37,029 nucleotides of DNA, taken from the NCBI GenBank assembly GCA_025360455.1, contig JANYCF010000186.1:1-37029 (forward strand). The letters run 5' to 3'. Position 1 is the first letter of the stretch; every line of letters starts with the position of its first letter. Below are positions 7,327 through 16,800 of the stretch, piece by piece. The translations under genes were made by a program, and so were the position numbers. The notes below the pieces were generated by a model. It made no database searches, had not been told where the DNA came from, and was given only the letters and a program-made list of their open reading frames with translations. Origin of the DNA: Opitutaceae bacterium. Lineage in GTDB: Bacteria > Verrucomicrobiota > Verrucomicrobiia > Opitutales > Opitutaceae.

Positions 7327-9756
7327 TTATTTTGCAAGGCGTTCCCGCATCGTTCCGGGCGGCAACAATTCGATGGCCAGCTCTTGGAGTCTCGGATCGG
7401 ATATTTCCAGGCCGAATTTTTTGGCCAGCAATTGCAGACGGAACAACGCCGCCGTAGTGAGCGAGCGTAATCGGATTTCATCCAGTCCGAGCAGACAATA
7501 TTGCACCTGAGTGCGCGCGAGATCGAAACGTTTCCCATGCGCGAGCACGATCGCCAGATTGACGCGACGCTCCCACGGCAGGACGGCAGCAGACTCGGGA
7601 TTGAAATTCGTCAGCAAGATTTTGAAGATGCTGGCAAAATCTCCTTTTTCACCCAACCCCGCCTCGACCAACGCCAAGGCGGTCAGGGCGCCAAGATCGC
7701 CCGTGAAGCGTTGCAATCCGGAGCGTGTCGCGGTGGCCAGATCCATCTGTCCGGTTTCGACAAAATATTCCGCGAGCCGGCTGAAAGCGACGGAAGGCTC
7801 CTGCTCGTCCACCACCTCCAGCACCACCACCGACTGTTTTTCAAATCCCCCGATCGCCGGCAGTGTATACGGCACCGGTCGCAACCAGGACGGCAGTGCC
7901 CAGCGGTGCAGCGCGACCATGAAGGAATTTTCCGCGCGCAGTGACCCTCTCTGCGCATACTGGTCCAGCATCCGATCCCATGAGGGAATCACGAGATAGG
8001 CGATCCCCCGTCGTTGCACCAAGGCCTGCGCTTCCTCGGGAGAGGTCGCGCTGGCGAGCCTCACCGCCGCCGCCAGACCATCGTGATTCTCCCAGGAAAA
8101 CGTCCCCACTCCACGCAGACCGCCATGGTAAGCCAACGTAGCGGTCACATTGGGCGGCGCGTAAACCACCGCACCCGCCGTTCCGGCCCGTTGCGCCAGC
8201 CAAACCGCCAAGTCCCGTTCGACCAATCCCTCCACGTCCACTTCATCGAGTGATTCCTCCGCCTTTTCGCGATGTTCGGGAATAAGTTCAAACACCCCCA
8301 AAGCCACAACTGCGGCAAGGCTGACGGACCACAAGCTGCGATTGCGCCAGTTATTTTCCGACTCCGCTGCCGCACTCGCGGCTACCAGCATTACCAGCAA
8401 CACGCCATCACACATACTCCATCCACTAAGCTGAAAGCACGCCAAGCCCAGCGCCAGCAGTACAGGCCCGAGCGCCACCGCAATCGCGGCACCTAAGCGC
8501 GGAATCGTGCGCCGGCGAAACAATATAATCACTGCTGGCACGATCAACAGCACCGGAAGAGTGGTCGCCGCCACCAATCGCGTGAAACCATCCTGCATAA
8601 CCCACGCCGCTAAATTGGGCGCGGCGAAATCGCTCAGGCAGGTCAAGCGCGTGGCGAGCGGATTCACCGTGAACAGACCGCGGGAATCGAGTCGGACCAT
8701 GGCGAGTGGCACTGCGGCGACAGCCAACAGCGCAAGCCCCACCCTTATTTTATCGCGAATTTTCCAATTCGGTCTGCTCCCGTACAACCAGTCCACCGCC
8801 CGCGCGAGGAGCTCAGTGCCACCGAGCCAGGCGCCCGCATAAAGCGGATGATTCACCTCCAATTGCCACCCGAGGTGCGAAGGAAAATATTCCATCACAT
8901 ACGCCGCGAGGCTCATCGCGGCACCACCCCAACCCCATGCGCGCCACGGCGGCACGCCCAGCGCCGCAACCGTCGGATTCATCTTCGATTCTTTCCGGGC
9001 CAACGCGGCGGAGAGGAGCGCGCCCAACCCAATACCCAGCAAAAGGGGAATCTGGCTGGAGGCATTGATCCAAAAGCCCAATCCGCCCATCTGCCCGGCG
9101 AGAAAAAACCAACGGCGTTGCCGCGAACGGAAATTGTTCGCCACCGCCGTCTTCGCCCCAAAAGCAGCGAGCAGGAGCAGCATGCTTTCGAGCGCACAGA
9201 TCCAAGCGAAGCCATGATGATCCGGTGCCCCGGGCAGAAATCCTCCCGCCAACGGGAAAATCGTCACGAGTCCGACGGCCAGCAGCACAGACGGAAAGAT
9301 CCCGAATTGCCAGGCCGTGAAAACCACCACTGCAACCAAACTCAACAAGTGCAGCAAAGGATCACCATAGAGCGCCGCCTGCTCCACCGAAAGCGCGAGC
9401 GAATGCCCAAAAACCGTTTGAGCGCAGCGCGCCATCAGTCCCAGCCACCACCGGTAAGGGGCCGGAGCATGCGTGACGCGACCCAGTGGCGCATTATCAT
9501 AATCGACTTGGCGCATACGCCACTCACCCCGCTCCAGCATCAGCCGGGTTTGCATGAGCCACTGGTAACTTTCGTTATTATGTTGCGGCACAATCAACCG
9601 CGATCGCCCGCTCGTGACCGCCGTTGACCATCCTGGCAAAGCCGAGACTTCTTCCACCCGGTGCAGCCGGGCAAGGTCCACCCAGATCAAAAATCCCAGC
9701 GCGCAAAGCGGGACAATAACCCAGATCGAAGCCAATCGCTGACGGAAAAATCTCAT
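7327..9756 (-). CDS. STT3-like GT-C family polytopic membrane protein with soluble C-terminal domain
   Basis: An 809-residue multi-pass inner-membrane protein. The first helix (about 11-26) is followed by a large extracytoplasmic loop with QVDYDNAPLGR, where Asp85/Asp87 would correspond to the first acidic motif of STT3/PglB-type oligosaccharyltransferases, then LPGAPDHHGFAW (DHH at 179-181), which resembles the second conserved STT3 motif. About ten further hydrophobic segments extend to near residue 490. The C-terminal 300 residues are soluble, with TFSWENHDGLAAA and a helical-repeat-like tail (from about 660). STT3-type enzymes move a lipid-linked glycan to an acceptor; the diagnostic WWDYG-type motif is not evident, so activity and acceptor are uncertain. 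It is divergent from the FG-GAP gene with about 150 bases between the starts. Confidence 0.7.
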   Translation of the reverse strand: MRFFRQRLASIWVIVPLCALGFLIWVDLARLHRVEEVSALPGWSTAVTSGRSRLIVPQHNNESYQWLMQTRLMLERGEWRMRQVDYDNAPLGRVTHAPAPYRWWLGLMARCAQTVFGHSLALSVEQAALYGDPLLHLLSLVAVVVFTAWQFGIFPSVLLAVGLVTIFPLAGGFLPGAPDHHGFAWICALESMLLLLAAFGAKTAVANNFRSRQRRWFFLAGQMGGLGFWINASSQIPLLLGIGLGALLSAALARKESKMNPTVAALGVPPWRAWGWGGAAMSLAAYVMEYFPSHLGWQLEVNHPLYAGAWLGGTELLARAVDWLYGSRPNWKIRDKIRVGLALLAVAAVPLAMVRLDSRGLFTVNPLATRLTCLSDFAAPNLAAWVMQDGFTRLVAATTLPVLLIVPAVIILFRRRTIPRLGAAIAVALGPVLLALGLACFQLSGWSMCDGVLLVMLVAASAAAESENNWRNRSLWSVSLAAVVALGVFELIPEHREKAEESLDEVDVEGLVERDLAVWLAQRAGTAGAVVYAPPNVTATLAYHGGLRGVGTFSWENHDGLAAAVRLASATSPEEAQALVQRRGIAYLVIPSWDRMLDQYAQRGSLRAENSFMVALHRWALPSWLRPVPYTLPAIGGFEKQSVVVLEVVDEQEPSVAFSRLAEYFVETGQMDLATATRSGLQRFTGDLGALTALALVEAGLGEKGDFASIFKILLTNFNPESAAVLPWERRVNLAIVLAHGKRFDLARTQVQYCLLGLDEIRLRSLTTAALFRLQLLAKKFGLEISDPRLQELAIELLPPGTMRERLAK

Positions 9757-9880
9757 GCAAAACGCAGTGTTGTTTTCATGGCAAACACCGACCGGCGGAT
9801 GCTCACAGGAAAAGGGGGTGCGGCAAGCAAAGTCAGAGGGAAAACACCGTTTTTTGCCCGGCCGAACCTTGACTCCGGAT

Positions 9881-9896
9881 CGGAATATTTATTCCG
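9881..9896. promoter_or_regulatory. Perfect 7-bp-arm palindrome before the FG-GAP gene
   Basis: CGGAATA-TT-TATTCCG is a perfect inverted repeat with a 2-base centre in the short divergent intergenic region, ending 11 bases before the chosen ATG at 9908. It could be a transcription-factor site acting on either divergent gene; no regulator is identified. Confidence 0.4.
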
Positions 9897-9907
9897 TTTT
9901 TTGCTTC

Positions 9908-12900
9908 ATGTTAGCCGCCACCACGACTCCGCGCCCGCTTGCCCAGGGGATCGCTCCGCTCCTCGTTCGCGGCCTGAGGCAAACGGGAATTTTTCTGGCC
10001 GGAATCACGGCCTTGGCCGCAGCCCCGACCGAACTCTTGACCGACGCGCCCCTCGCCCCTCGCTCCGGTCCGCGTGGTGCCACCCTGTTCACCGAACTGC
10101 TGCCGTCGCAAACCGGCGTGATCACGGAAAACAATTACGCCGACCCGGCGATGTGGTGGGAACGTTATCATGAATTTGAAGTCGGCGCGATCGGCACCGG
10201 CATCGCCATCGGGGATTACGACGGCGACAGCCGGCCCGACATTTATGTGGTGAGCAAGACGGAGAACGGCCGTCTGTTTCGCAATCTCGGCAATTGGAAA
10301 TTTGAAGAGGTCACGGCCCAGGCCGGACTGGGCGGAGCCGGCGGCACTTGGCAACAGGGCCTCGCTTGGGCCAAACGGTTGACGAAACAAACGACCGGAA
10401 CGGAAGACGCACCGGGAATTTGGAAACAAGGCGCGACCTGGGTGGATGTGAACAATGACGGCCGGCTTGATCTCTATGTGTGCCGGTTCGGTGCACCGAA
10501 TTTACTTTATATCAACCAAGGCGACGGCAGGTTCAAAGAAGAAGCGGCGGCGCGAGGACTCGCCTTAAACAGCGCGAGCGGCATGGCGGCCTTTTGCGAC
10601 TACGATCGCGACGGCTGGCTCGATGTCTATATCCAGACGAACCTGCTCGATGCGAACACGCATCCGAACGGTGAACGCGACCGCCTCTACCACAACAATC
10701 GCGACGGCACTTTCAGCGAGGTGACCGACCAAGCCGGAATTTCCGGCATGACGCAGGGCCACTCGGCCACCTGGTGGGATTATGATAACGACGGTTGGCC
10801 GGATCTCTATGTGGCCAATGATTTCGCGACGCCGGACCAGCTGTATCACAACAACCGCGACGGCACCTTCACCAACCGGATCGATCAGGTGGTGCCGCAC
10901 ACGCCTTTTTCTTCCATGGGCGCTGATCTCGGAGACGTGGACAACGACGGACGGCTCGATCTGCTCGTCGCCGACATGGCCGCCTCTTCCCACGAAAAAG
11001 ATCAGCGCGGCATGGCCGAATCCCGTTCACGCAACCGCTCCGAGCCGGCTGATTCCACCACGGCACCGCAATATACCCGCAGCGCACTCTACCTGAACAC
11101 CGGCACCGAGCACTGCCTGGAAGCCGCGCACCTCACCGGCCTCGACGCAACCGACTGGACTTGGTCCGTACGTTTCGAGGATCTCGACAACGACGGCCGG
11201 CTCGATCTGCACCTCACCAATGGAATGTTTCGCGAGCCGCACAACGTGGATCTGCTCGACAGTGTGATGAGCGCGGAAACTCCGGCCGAGCGAATCAAAC
11301 TCATCCGCTCCAGTCCGGTTTTTGCCGAAACCCATTTTGCGTTCCGCAATCTCGGCGATCTGCACTTTGAGAACTGCGCCCACGCCTGGGGACTCGATCA
11401 AACCGGCGTCAGCTTTGGCGCCGCCTTCGGCGACTTCGATGGCGACGGTGATCTCGATCTGGTGTATGCCAACTATCAGGGCGGCGTGACGCTATTGCGC
11501 AATGACAGTGATTCCGGCCATCGCATCACTCTCGGTTTACGCGGCACCGTTTCCAACCGCTTCGGAGTCGGGGCCACGATCCGGATAGAAAGCGAGTCGG
11601 GCGTTCAGGTCCGCCAGCTCGTGCTGGCGCGCGGCTATCTTTCCAGCAGCGAACCCATGGTGCACTTCGGGCTGGGCAACGATGCCATCATCCAACGCCT
11701 GACGGTCACCTGGCCCAGCGGTCACGTGCAAGAATTTGCCCACCTGCCCGTCGACCGCCACTTCACCATTACAGAACCATCGGCGGTGATCGCACTCCCG
11801 GCTCAAAGCGCGTCTCCTGCGTTTGGGCAATTTTCAGAAATCAGCCAAAGCTCCGGACTGTCACTCCTCTCCCGCGAAACGGTGGTGGATGAAAACGTGC
11901 AACAACCCTTGCTCCCGATTCGCCACAACCGGAACGGTCCGGGCCTCGCCATCGGGGATTTCAACGGCGATGGCGCCGACGATATTTGGATCGGCGGAAC
12001 CGCCGCCAACCCTGCGCGCATCCAGCTGAACACGGGAATCGGAAAATTCGAATCCATACTTCACCTGCCGCCAACGCTCGCTCCCGCCGTCAACGACGGC
12101 CCCGCCTTGGTTTTGGATTTCAACGGCGACGGGGCCAATGATTTGCTGATCACGAAAGGCGGGGCGAGTCGGCCGGCCAATGATTCCGGTTATCAACCCG
12201 AACTCTTGCTCAACGATGGGCATGGGCTGCTGCAACGGGCACCGGCTGGAAGTCTTCCGGCGCTGACCATGAGTGCCGGCACCCTCACCGCCGCCGATTT
12301 CAATCGCGACGGCCAGCTCGATATTTTCATCGGCGCTCGGCTGATCCCCGGAAAATATCCCGCCGCGCCGCGCAGCGCTTTGCTCGTCAATCACGGCGGA
12401 CGTTTCGAAGACGTGACGGATTCCCTCGCGCCCGGATTGCGCACCGTCGGGCTGGTGACGTCCGCCTTGTGGAGCGACGTCGATACGGACGGCTGGCCCG
12501 ACCTCATGCTCACACTGGAATGGGGCCAAGTGAAATATTTCCACAACAATCTCGGCCGGGGATTTTCCGACTGGACGGAGCAGGCCGGCTTCGCCGCTGC
12601 CGGCACCGGCTGGTGGACGTCTCTCGCGACGGCCGATTTTAATGGCGATGGCCGGCCCGACTTTGTCGCGGGTAACGCCGGCTTGAACACTCCCTATCAC
12701 GCGAGTCCGACGGAGCCGGCGTTGCTCTACGCCGGGGACTTCAAGGATGGCGGCGCACCGCAGCTAATCGAAGCGTATCACGAGGGCGAAAAGATTTTTC
12801 CATGGCGCACCCGGAAGGATCTCAGTCAGGCCGTCGGATCGTTGCGCAAACGCTTTCCCAAAAATAACGATTACGCCAAAGCCACCCTCGGTGAATTAGT

Positions 12901-13603
12901 GGGCGAAGCCCGCCTCGCCGCCGCCCAACGGTTCGCCGCCACGGAATTTCGCAGTGGCGTTTTTCTCAGCCAAGCCGACGGATGCTACCGCTTCGAAGCG
13001 CTCCCGCCGTTGGTGCAAATCGCCCCGATGCAAGGCGTGGTCGCCGGCGATTTCGACGGCGATGGCTATGCCGATATCTATGCTGTGCAAAATTCTTACG
13101 CGCCTATTCCCAGCATCGGCCGGTTTGACGGCGGACTGAGCCAGCTGCTGCGCGGCGATGGGCACGGACATTTCACCCCGGTGCCCCTGACGGAAAGTGG
13201 ACTCCTCGTGCCGGGTGACGCGAAGGCGCTGGGGGTATTCGATTTGAATCAAGACGGCTGGCCCGATTTTTTTGTCACACGCAACAACGACACCACTCTG
13301 GCTTTTCAAAACCGCGGGGTGGCCGGACGGCATTCCCTGCGAGTCCTGTTGCATGGGCCGGCCGGCAATCCGACGGGAGTCGGCGCACAAATCACACTAG
13401 AACTCTCCCACGGCTTATGGCAGACCAGCGAAGTTCAAGCGGGTTCAGGTTTTTCCAGCCAGTCTGCCGCCGCGTGTTTTTTTGGCTGGCCGGAAAATAA
13501 TCCTCCTCGCCACATCAGGGTCCGTTGGCCATCAGGCACCATCACCCAACATGAAGTGTCGCTGACGGCGACCACCTTGGTTTTGTCCTGTCAGGATCAT
13601 TGA
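9908..13603 (+). CDS. Secreted double FG-GAP/ASPIC (UnbV-like) beta-propeller protein
   Basis: The start is moved from the track's 9755 to the ATG at 9908, where a basic stretch and a hydrophobic segment ending GITALAAAP look like an export signal; the 51 upstream residues overlap the divergent promoter region. The mature part is made of two modules. Module 1 has seven DxDxDG-type loops (for example DYDGDSRPD, DYDNDGWPD, DFDGDGDLD) followed by an ASPIC/UnbV domain ending in VTWPSGHVQEF (nt about 11517-11775). Module 2 has seven more loops (DFNGDGADD to DLNQDGWPD) and a second ASPIC domain ending RVRWPSGTITQHEV. Such loops bind calcium in integrin-like propellers. The protein is probably extracellular or outer-membrane attached and may bind or process polymers; the true role is unknown. 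Confidence 0.85.
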   Translation: MLAATTTPRPLAQGIAPLLVRGLRQTGIFLAGITALAAAPTELLTDAPLAPRSGPRGATLFTELLPSQTGVITENNYADPAMWWERYHEFEVGAIGTGIAIGDYDGDSRPDIYVVSKTENGRLFRNLGNWKFEEVTAQAGLGGAGGTWQQGLAWAKRLTKQTTGTEDAPGIWKQGATWVDVNNDGRLDLYVCRFGAPNLLYINQGDGRFKEEAAARGLALNSASGMAAFCDYDRDGWLDVYIQTNLLDANTHPNGERDRLYHNNRDGTFSEVTDQAGISGMTQGHSATWWDYDNDGWPDLYVANDFATPDQLYHNNRDGTFTNRIDQVVPHTPFSSMGADLGDVDNDGRLDLLVADMAASSHEKDQRGMAESRSRNRSEPADSTTAPQYTRSALYLNTGTEHCLEAAHLTGLDATDWTWSVRFEDLDNDGRLDLHLTNGMFREPHNVDLLDSVMSAETPAERIKLIRSSPVFAETHFAFRNLGDLHFENCAHAWGLDQTGVSFGAAFGDFDGDGDLDLVYANYQGGVTLLRNDSDSGHRITLGLRGTVSNRFGVGATIRIESESGVQVRQLVLARGYLSSSEPMVHFGLGNDAIIQRLTVTWPSGHVQEFAHLPVDRHFTITEPSAVIALPAQSASPAFGQFSEISQSSGLSLLSRETVVDENVQQPLLPIRHNRNGPGLAIGDFNGDGADDIWIGGTAANPARIQLNTGIGKFESILHLPPTLAPAVNDGPALVLDFNGDGANDLLITKGGASRPANDSGYQPELLLNDGHGLLQRAPAGSLPALTMSAGTLTAADFNRDGQLDIFIGARLIPGKYPAAPRSALLVNHGGRFEDVTDSLAPGLRTVGLVTSALWSDVDTDGWPDLMLTLEWGQVKYFHNNLGRGFSDWTEQAGFAAAGTGWWTSLATADFNGDGRPDFVAGNAGLNTPYHASPTEPALLYAGDFKDGGAPQLIEAYHEGEKIFPWRTRKDLSQAVGSLRKRFPKNNDYAKATLGELVGEARLAAAQRFAATEFRSGVFLSQADGCYRFEALPPLVQIAPMQGVVAGDFDGDGYADIYAVQNSYAPIPSIGRFDGGLSQLLRGDGHGHFTPVPLTESGLLVPGDAKALGVFDLNQDGWPDFFVTRNNDTTLAFQNRGVAGRHSLRVLLHGPAGNPTGVGAQITLELSHGLWQTSEVQAGSGFSSQSAAACFFGWPENNPPRHIRVRWPSGTITQHEVSLTATTLVLSCQDH

Positions 13604-13644
13604 ACTGAAGTTGGACAGCAATGATCGAGAGTTACCCCGATAAA

Positions 13645-13667
13645 GAACGCGTCCGGAGGCCGCGTTC
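13645..13667. repeat. REP-like family A element
   Basis: GAACGCG and CGCGTTC arms (7 bp, perfect) enclose TCCGGAGGC, the family A loop in inverse orientation. It is 42 bases after the FG-GAP gene stop in a convergent gap. Confidence 0.6.
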
Positions 13668-13733
13668 CACCGTGATCGTGAAAGGGCGTCACTTGCCGTT
13701 CGCTCGGTCAGAGCATCGTCAAAATTTGGGCGC

Positions 13734-13770
13734 AAAAAAAGCCCGGCGACTTTTAGTCACCGGGCTTTTT
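13734..13770. terminator. Bidirectional rho-independent terminator
   Basis: AAAAAAA, then GCCCGGCGAC (13741-13750), loop TTTTA, GTCACCGGGC (13756-13765), then TTTTT. The stem is ten positions with one C-A mismatch. It has a T-tract on either strand and lies between the convergent FG-GAP and TonB-receptor genes, so it can serve both. Confidence 0.85.
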
Positions 13771-13812
13771 CCCCTAGCAGGCCCTCGTCAACCAAAACGA
13801 GGAACCCTACAG

Positions 13813-16800
13813 TTAGAATTCAAACGTATTGCTGAGCGACCAACCCATGCCGTCTTGGATACGGTAGTGGGCAATGGCGCCGTTCGGTTGAATCGCGATA
13901 GGAACCAGCTTGTTCTTCGCAAAGGCGTTGTTCACGTTAAGCTGGATCCGCCAGTTAACATTTTGATACGATAGTTTGCGGCTATAACCGATCCAAAGAT
14001 CGATTTGCTGGCTGCCTGGCCCGGTGATGGGCTTGGTCACATCGTATTCCACCAAATCCTTGGGCAGTACGCCCGGAATTTGCTTCAACTGGTAACCAAG
14101 GACCGACTTGTCTTCCCAGCGGTAGCTGCCGCCAATGAAGGAACCTTTCAAGATCCCCTGATCAAAGGAGTAGGTATTCACGACATTGAAGCGCCAAGGA
14201 CGAAGCTCGGGAGCCGAGGTGTTTTCCTGGGCTTTCAACAAGGTGTACTTGGAATAGAATTCATTCCAGACATCATGGACCGTGTAGTTGGAACCTGCCC
14301 ACCAGAGCCGGATGTCGCCCGCCGGACCGGTATAGACCGGATTGCGCAGCTCCACCCATTTGGCAAGAGCACCGCCGACATTGAAGCGGGTTCCCGTCAC
14401 CTTCGCGGCATTGGCCGTGATACGCCAATTTTTGGTGGGCTGAGCGGTCAGTTCGAATTCGTAACCTTCCGACATCGTGTCACCGGTGGCGGTTAATCCG
14501 ACAGGAGCGCTGGCGCCCAATCCATTCCGGTAGGCCGTCGGGCTGGTGTTGGCGATACTCCACGCATTGTAGAATTTATCACCCGCGTAATTAGCATACC
14601 ACGCAGTCAAAGCGGCCTGCTTGGAAGCTTCACGAGCGGCGTTACCCGCCGCATCGGTGCCGAAGTTGTCTTTGCCGTTGCCCTGGCCATTATTCCAATT
14701 CCACTGCCAGTCGGCACCATAGCCGTCGCGGTAGTAACCCGCGAATTGCGTTCCCCAAGCCTCGACGTTACCGAGCTTATAGATATCATCAATGCCAACG
14801 GTGGCGTCTTTCGAAACGGTTTTAAACTTAGTGATCTTGAAGGATAATTTGTCGTTCAACGTTTCAATCAGAATACCAAAATCCTTGGTTTTGCCGGTAG
14901 GCGGGGCCAAAGCATCGCCGAGAACATCTACCCGTTGGGTATCTGGTTCGAAATTCTGGGACTGGCTGTAAAATACCGAGATACCGGTATTGCCCGGCAT
15001 ACGCCGGCGCAGTTCCGGGGGAGTATGCACCACCAAGCTGTACGTTCTGCTGATACCTTTAAAAACAACCGGCGTAGTCGGCAGCACATACAAGGGATCA
15101 CGAACATTGATCACATCGCTGAGATTATTCTTCGCCCCTTGTTTGGTGTACTGTTTCTGGGTGTCTTCGCGCCAGCCGAACATCGGCACGATATTGCCAT
15201 CCCACAGGAAGGACTGGAGGACCATGGCCTTGGTCGAGATCTTGTTCTTCTGTTTGTAGCCGGCCTTGGTGAGCTGATCCTTGTCGCCATTATCGACGCT
15301 CAACACTTTCGCATCATAAGTCGTCCAGCCGACATAGTTGGCCGGATTTTCTGCCTGGAAGGAATAATCCGTGCTCGTGCTGCCGACTTTCCAATTGCCG
15401 GCCCAGGGCGCATCGGGTGCCGGAGCCGTACCCCATTTATAATGGGAATCGAAGTACAAAATCTTCCCGTCCTGCGGCATCATGACCACGGAAGGAGCCT
15501 GAATATTCAAGCCGACCGCTGAAGCGCGGCCGCTGAGATCCCCGGTGAGATAGACCACGTTGTTCGGCTGACGGGCATTGTCGGTGACTTTGGTCACGCC
15601 GATCTGATTGGCATAACCCTGATCATAGATATAGCGGATGTACTCACGGTGATCGATCTTGGATTCATCGCTCGCGAGTACGCCCGTGAAGGTGTGCCGG
15701 CCGAGAATCCGCGCGAGGGTGGATTTACCCAGCACATCTTCAAATCTGAATTCACCAAACATGGTGAGACGCAAATTATCCCGCTCAATCCAGTTTTCAT
15801 TATTCCCCCAGTTCGGATCACTTTGGATATACGCCCGACCGATATTGGGATTGGCTTGGTAGACATTTACGCCACCCGCGGTGGTGCCCTCGTCGCTGAT
15901 ATAGCCGCCGCGGTCATTCAGATTCAGGTCGACGCCGATGCCTTGATTGGCCCAGATGAGCTGGCCTTCATTGTACTTCTGGTGATTTTGCACCAACTCA
16001 AATCCGAGACGGTTGTCGAAAAACGTCTGGCTGAGGTTGATATTGAAAGTATCCCAATTCTGCCATTCGTGTTTATTCGGACCATCGAGACTTTGTTTAT
16101 AGTAATTAAAGATCGAGGTATCGGTGATGGAGTTATCCTTGTAATCACCCGTTTTATAACCGGGCAGCTGATTGGAATAGGCCCAGCCATTGTAACCGGA
16201 GACGCCCATGGGACGGGCAAAGCCCAGAGCTTCGATGCCGCCATCGGTCGCACCCACATTGCCGGCTTTGCCCGAGATGCCGAAATTCGTCTTCCGCTCG
16301 GGAATGCGCGAAATCGCATCGGGCACCGAATCAGTACTGCCGTTGAAAATCACGAAAGGCCCGCCGAGCGCATTGCCGAAGCCGCCCAACCAAGAGTTAA
16401 ACGCCGCTCCGCTCGAAGTCTGCGCCTGCCCGATGTAATTATCCAAGTAGTACTGCCGGTTAGGATAACCGACCGGCAACGTAGCCGAAGCGCTGGTGAG
16501 CGTATTCCACGCTCCTTCGCTATCGACCTTAAGCTTGTTCAGCTGGCTCGGATTGAACCAAGGAGTGATCTTGTCATCCGGGGGCAGCACGTGTGGGCGG
16601 TTGGCCTTGATCTTGCCGTGCTCATAGTTGAACTTCAACTCGGTGCGATTGCCATTTTTTGCCAGAAATTTTGGCGCATAACGGAAAGCACCGAAGTAGC
16701 GCCGATCATCCTGGAACGTGGGCTTCTGCTGCCAATGTTTGTTTTCGTTCATGAAGTCGAAACGAACGGAGAGTTCACCCTTCAACAACACGCGGTTGAT

